From positions 1 through 46,154 of the forward strand of contig NZ_WTVM01000014.1 of assembly GCF_012910885.1 (NCBI RefSeq): a stretch of 46,154 nt of DNA. Reading direction: 5' to 3'. The stretch's first letter is position 1, and each line of letters begins with the position of its first letter. The notes under the pieces were generated by a model. It had not been told where the DNA came from. It did no database searches and was given only the letters and a program-made list of their open reading frames with translations. Positions 44,703 to 46,154 of the stretch are shown here, in pieces. The DNA comes from Azoarcus taiwanensis. Lineage in GTDB: Bacteria; Pseudomonadota; Gammaproteobacteria; Burkholderiales; Rhodocyclaceae. The position numbers and the translations under genes are program-made.

Positions 44703-45149
44703 TCACAGACCCCAGACTTCGGTGATTCGGACGTATCCGGTTTGTCCGTCGCGGTGACGCACATGCGCCCATCCGGCTTGCGGCGGAGCGAGCAGATCCA
44801 GCACCACGTCACGACGCGCCTCGAACGTGATGGCAGCGCCGTGGTCGGGCGCGCTACGCACGGTCGCTCGCTCGGCAGTCACCATCAGCGTGCGCTGCGG
44901 CGTCAATGCGACGCCTTCGAGCCAGTTCATCCCCCCGGAGGCGTCGCGTACGCGCACCCAGGCGCCGGATTCCACCACGACCTCGACGGGTGTGCCCGGG
45001 GCGAGGATGAACAGCGGGCGGGCGCCGGTCGAAGGTGCGTCGAACAGTATCGCGTGCCGGCTGACCGAGCGGTACTCGATCGCCGACGCCGGTGCCGCCA
45101 TGAGCAGCGTGGCCAGCGAAGCAATGGCCAGATGTGCGAAGCGCTTCAT
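44703..45149 (-). CDS. exported SH3-domain protein
   Basis: A 148-residue protein with a signal peptide (residues 1-23, ending ASA) and a mature part made of two SH3-type beta repeats: EYRSVSRHAILFDAPS with PGTPVEVVVESGAWVRVRD, and ATVRSAPDHGAAITFEARR with GWAHVRHRDGQTGYVR. Such bacterial SH3 domains often bind peptidoglycan or proteins in the periplasm; the partner is unknown. It is co-oriented with secB (seven-base gap) and gpsA. Confidence 0.85.
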   Translation of the reverse strand: MKRFAHLAIASLATLLMAAPASAIEYRSVSRHAILFDAPSTGARPLFILAPGTPVEVVVESGAWVRVRDASGGMNWLEGVALTPQRTLMVTAERATVRSAPDHGAAITFEARRDVVLDLLAPPQAGWAHVRHRDGQTGYVRITEVWGL

Positions 45150-45156
45150 CGGGCGA

Positions 45157-45642
45157 TTACTGGATCTTGATGTCGGCGCCGCCGTCGCCTGCGGCAGCTT
45201 GCTGTTGCTCGGCCTGCTGTTGTTTCTGGGCATGGTAAAGCGCCTCGAAATTCACCGGCGCGAGTATGACCGGCTGGAACCCGGCACGGGTCACCGCGTC
45301 TGACACGGCTTCGCGCGCGTAGGGGAAAAGGATGTTCGGGCAACCGATCATCATGACCGGCTCAATTTCCTGCTGCGGCACATTGCGAATCTGGAAGATG
45401 CCGGACTGCGCGACTTCGACCATGAACAAGGTCTTGTCGTTGGGGAGCTTGGCAGTTGCCGTGACGGTCAGCGTAACCTCGTAGATCCCTTCCTCGACAT
45501 TGTTGCCGGCGGTACGCAACTGCACATTGACCTGAGGGTTTTCGCGCTCGAGGAAAACCTTCGGGGCGTTGGGAACCTCCAGCGACAAATCCTTGACGTA
45601 GAGCTTTTCGATGGAGAAGACGGGTTGGGCTTGTTCAGTCAT
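45157..45642 (-). CDS. secB: protein-export chaperone SecB
   Basis: A 161-residue acidic cytoplasmic chaperone that keeps preproteins unfolded and delivers them to SecA. It has [41 protein letters not shown] and [16 protein letters not shown], the core SecB pattern, with a C-terminal Gln/Ala-rich tail. It is followed on the same strand by the SH3 gene and gpsA, an arrangement familiar in betaproteobacteria. Confidence 0.97.
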   Translation of the reverse strand: MTEQAQPVFSIEKLYVKDLSLEVPNAPKVFLERENPQVNVQLRTAGNNVEEGIYEVTLTVTATAKLPNDKTLFMVEVAQSGIFQIRNVPQQEIEPVMMIGCPNILFPYAREAVSDAVTRAGFQPVILAPVNFEALYHAQKQQQAEQQQAAAGDGGADIKIQ

Positions 45643-45689
45643 TGCGTACCTTGCTGTTTGGTGCGGAAAGAAAATGGGTCGGGACGGTG

Positions 45690-45959
45690 TCAGGCTTGAC
45701 CGGAAAGCAATGAATCAAGCTTGCCCTCACGGTCCAGCGCAAAGAGGTCATCACAACCCCCGACATGGTAATTGCCGATGAAAATCTGGGGAACCGTTCT
45801 GCGTCCCGTCAGGCTCATCATCACGTCGCGTTGCTCGGGGTCGAGGTCGATGCGGATCTTCTCGACACCGCTCACACCCTTGCGCAGCAACAACTGCTCG
45901 GCGCGGACGCAGTAGGGGCACACGGCGGTAGCGTACATCCGGACGTGGGGCGTACTCAC
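45690..45959 (-). CDS. grxC: glutaredoxin 3
   Basis: An 89-residue thiol oxidoreductase with active site CPYC in [15 protein letters not shown] and glutathione-binding [18 protein letters not shown]. The start is GTG 45959 (VSTPHVRMY), which overlaps the rhodanese stop by GTGA; a longer upstream ATG would run inside that gene. It is 47 bases upstream of secB on the same strand, the GrxC-SecB order common in proteobacteria. Confidence 0.94.
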   Translation of the reverse strand: MSTPHVRMYATAVCPYCVRAEQLLLRKGVSGVEKIRIDLDPEQRDVMMSLTGRRTVPQIFIGNYHVGGCDDLFALDREGKLDSLLSGQA

Positions 45960-46154
45960 TTGCTCTTGTCCTTCTTCTTGCGGCTGATCGGCTGCCCGGC
46001 CTTGTCCCATTCGAGCATGCCGCCGCGCAGGTTGAAGACTTTCTCGAAGCCCTGCTTCTTGAGCTTGGAAACCGCCGAGCCGGAGCGCATGCCGCTCGCG
46101 CAGCAGAAGATCAGGGGCTTGTCCTTGAGCTTCTTCAGCTCGTTGTCGCGGCTG
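45956..46154 (-). CDS. rhodanese-domain protein, C-terminal part
   Basis: Only the last 66 residues are in the window. The active-site loop CCASGMRSGSA is followed by SKLKKQGFEKVFNLRGGM and a basic Lys-rich end. It matches the single-domain rhodanese (often with an N-terminal membrane anchor) that precedes grxC and secB in betaproteobacteria, and its stop overlaps the grxC GTG by four bases. The N-terminus lies beyond the window edge. Confidence 0.88.
   Translation of the reverse strand, partial: SRDNELKKLKDKPLIFCCASGMRSGSAVSKLKKQGFEKVFNLRGGMLEWDKAGQPISRKKKDKSK

Overview
The window is GC-rich, densely packed bacterial chromosome with 47 genes supported by sequence. The gene families and their order (tkt-gap-pgk-pyk-fba; rhodanese-grxC-secB-gpsA-trmL; argA; DUF455; cytochrome c4; HDOD/EAL proteins) suggest a betaproteobacterium, most likely of the Rhodocyclales (Thauera/Azoarcus/Aromatoleum type). 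That assignment rests on family recognition, not a database search. I saw no tRNA, rRNA, CRISPR array, insertion sequence or prophage.

Layout. 1-1774: the end of a VTT-domain membrane protein overlapping a GT39 lipid-linked glycosyltransferase, closed by a two-way terminator. 1794-7032 (minus): an ArsS-type radical SAM gene, a VTT/mercuric-reductase-like fusion and two transferases of the rSAM/selenodomain-associated families, with an OmpA lipoprotein downstream. 7190-10652: a DUF3047 exported protein, glutathione reductase and an EAL-HDOD protein. 10814-12665: an ECF sigma factor overlapping a tiny soluble zinc-finger anti-sigma candidate, and a divergent fatty-acid-hydroxylase-family membrane protein. 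12722-17863: fumC and a giant MscK-like channel.

17872-28549 is a carbon-metabolism block, nearly all on the minus strand: thioredoxin-fold protein, inositol-monophosphatase-family phosphatase, a small unknown protein, phosphoribulokinase, transketolase, GAPDH, PGK, pyruvate kinase, class II aldolase and a gamma-glutamylcyclotransferase-like protein. Phosphoribulokinase has no use outside the Calvin cycle, so autotrophy is implied, but RuBisCO is not in the window. rpiA at 35338-36003 adds another sugar-phosphate step.

28657-38892: rsmE, a two-domain polyphosphate:AMP phosphotransferase, argA overlapping a PAS-GGDEF diguanylate cyclase followed by the YggX iron protein, then rpiA-phoU, moeA, a DUF455 ferritin-like protein and cytochrome c4. 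39015-46154: engB, hemB, a pyrimidine-nucleotidase-like HAD protein, bioC, comF, trmL, gpsA, an SH3 protein, secB, a glutaredoxin and the end of a rhodanese.

The most interesting stretches are the ArsS/VTT-reductase/transferase cluster and the thioredoxin-phosphatase-small protein-PRK array. Four convincing hairpin terminators were found (1745-1774, 22627-22652, 34475-34510, 38223-38248). Starts were moved inward from the longest open frame wherever family alignment, ribosome-binding sites or 4-base overlaps supported it. Promoters could not be assigned with confidence by eye.
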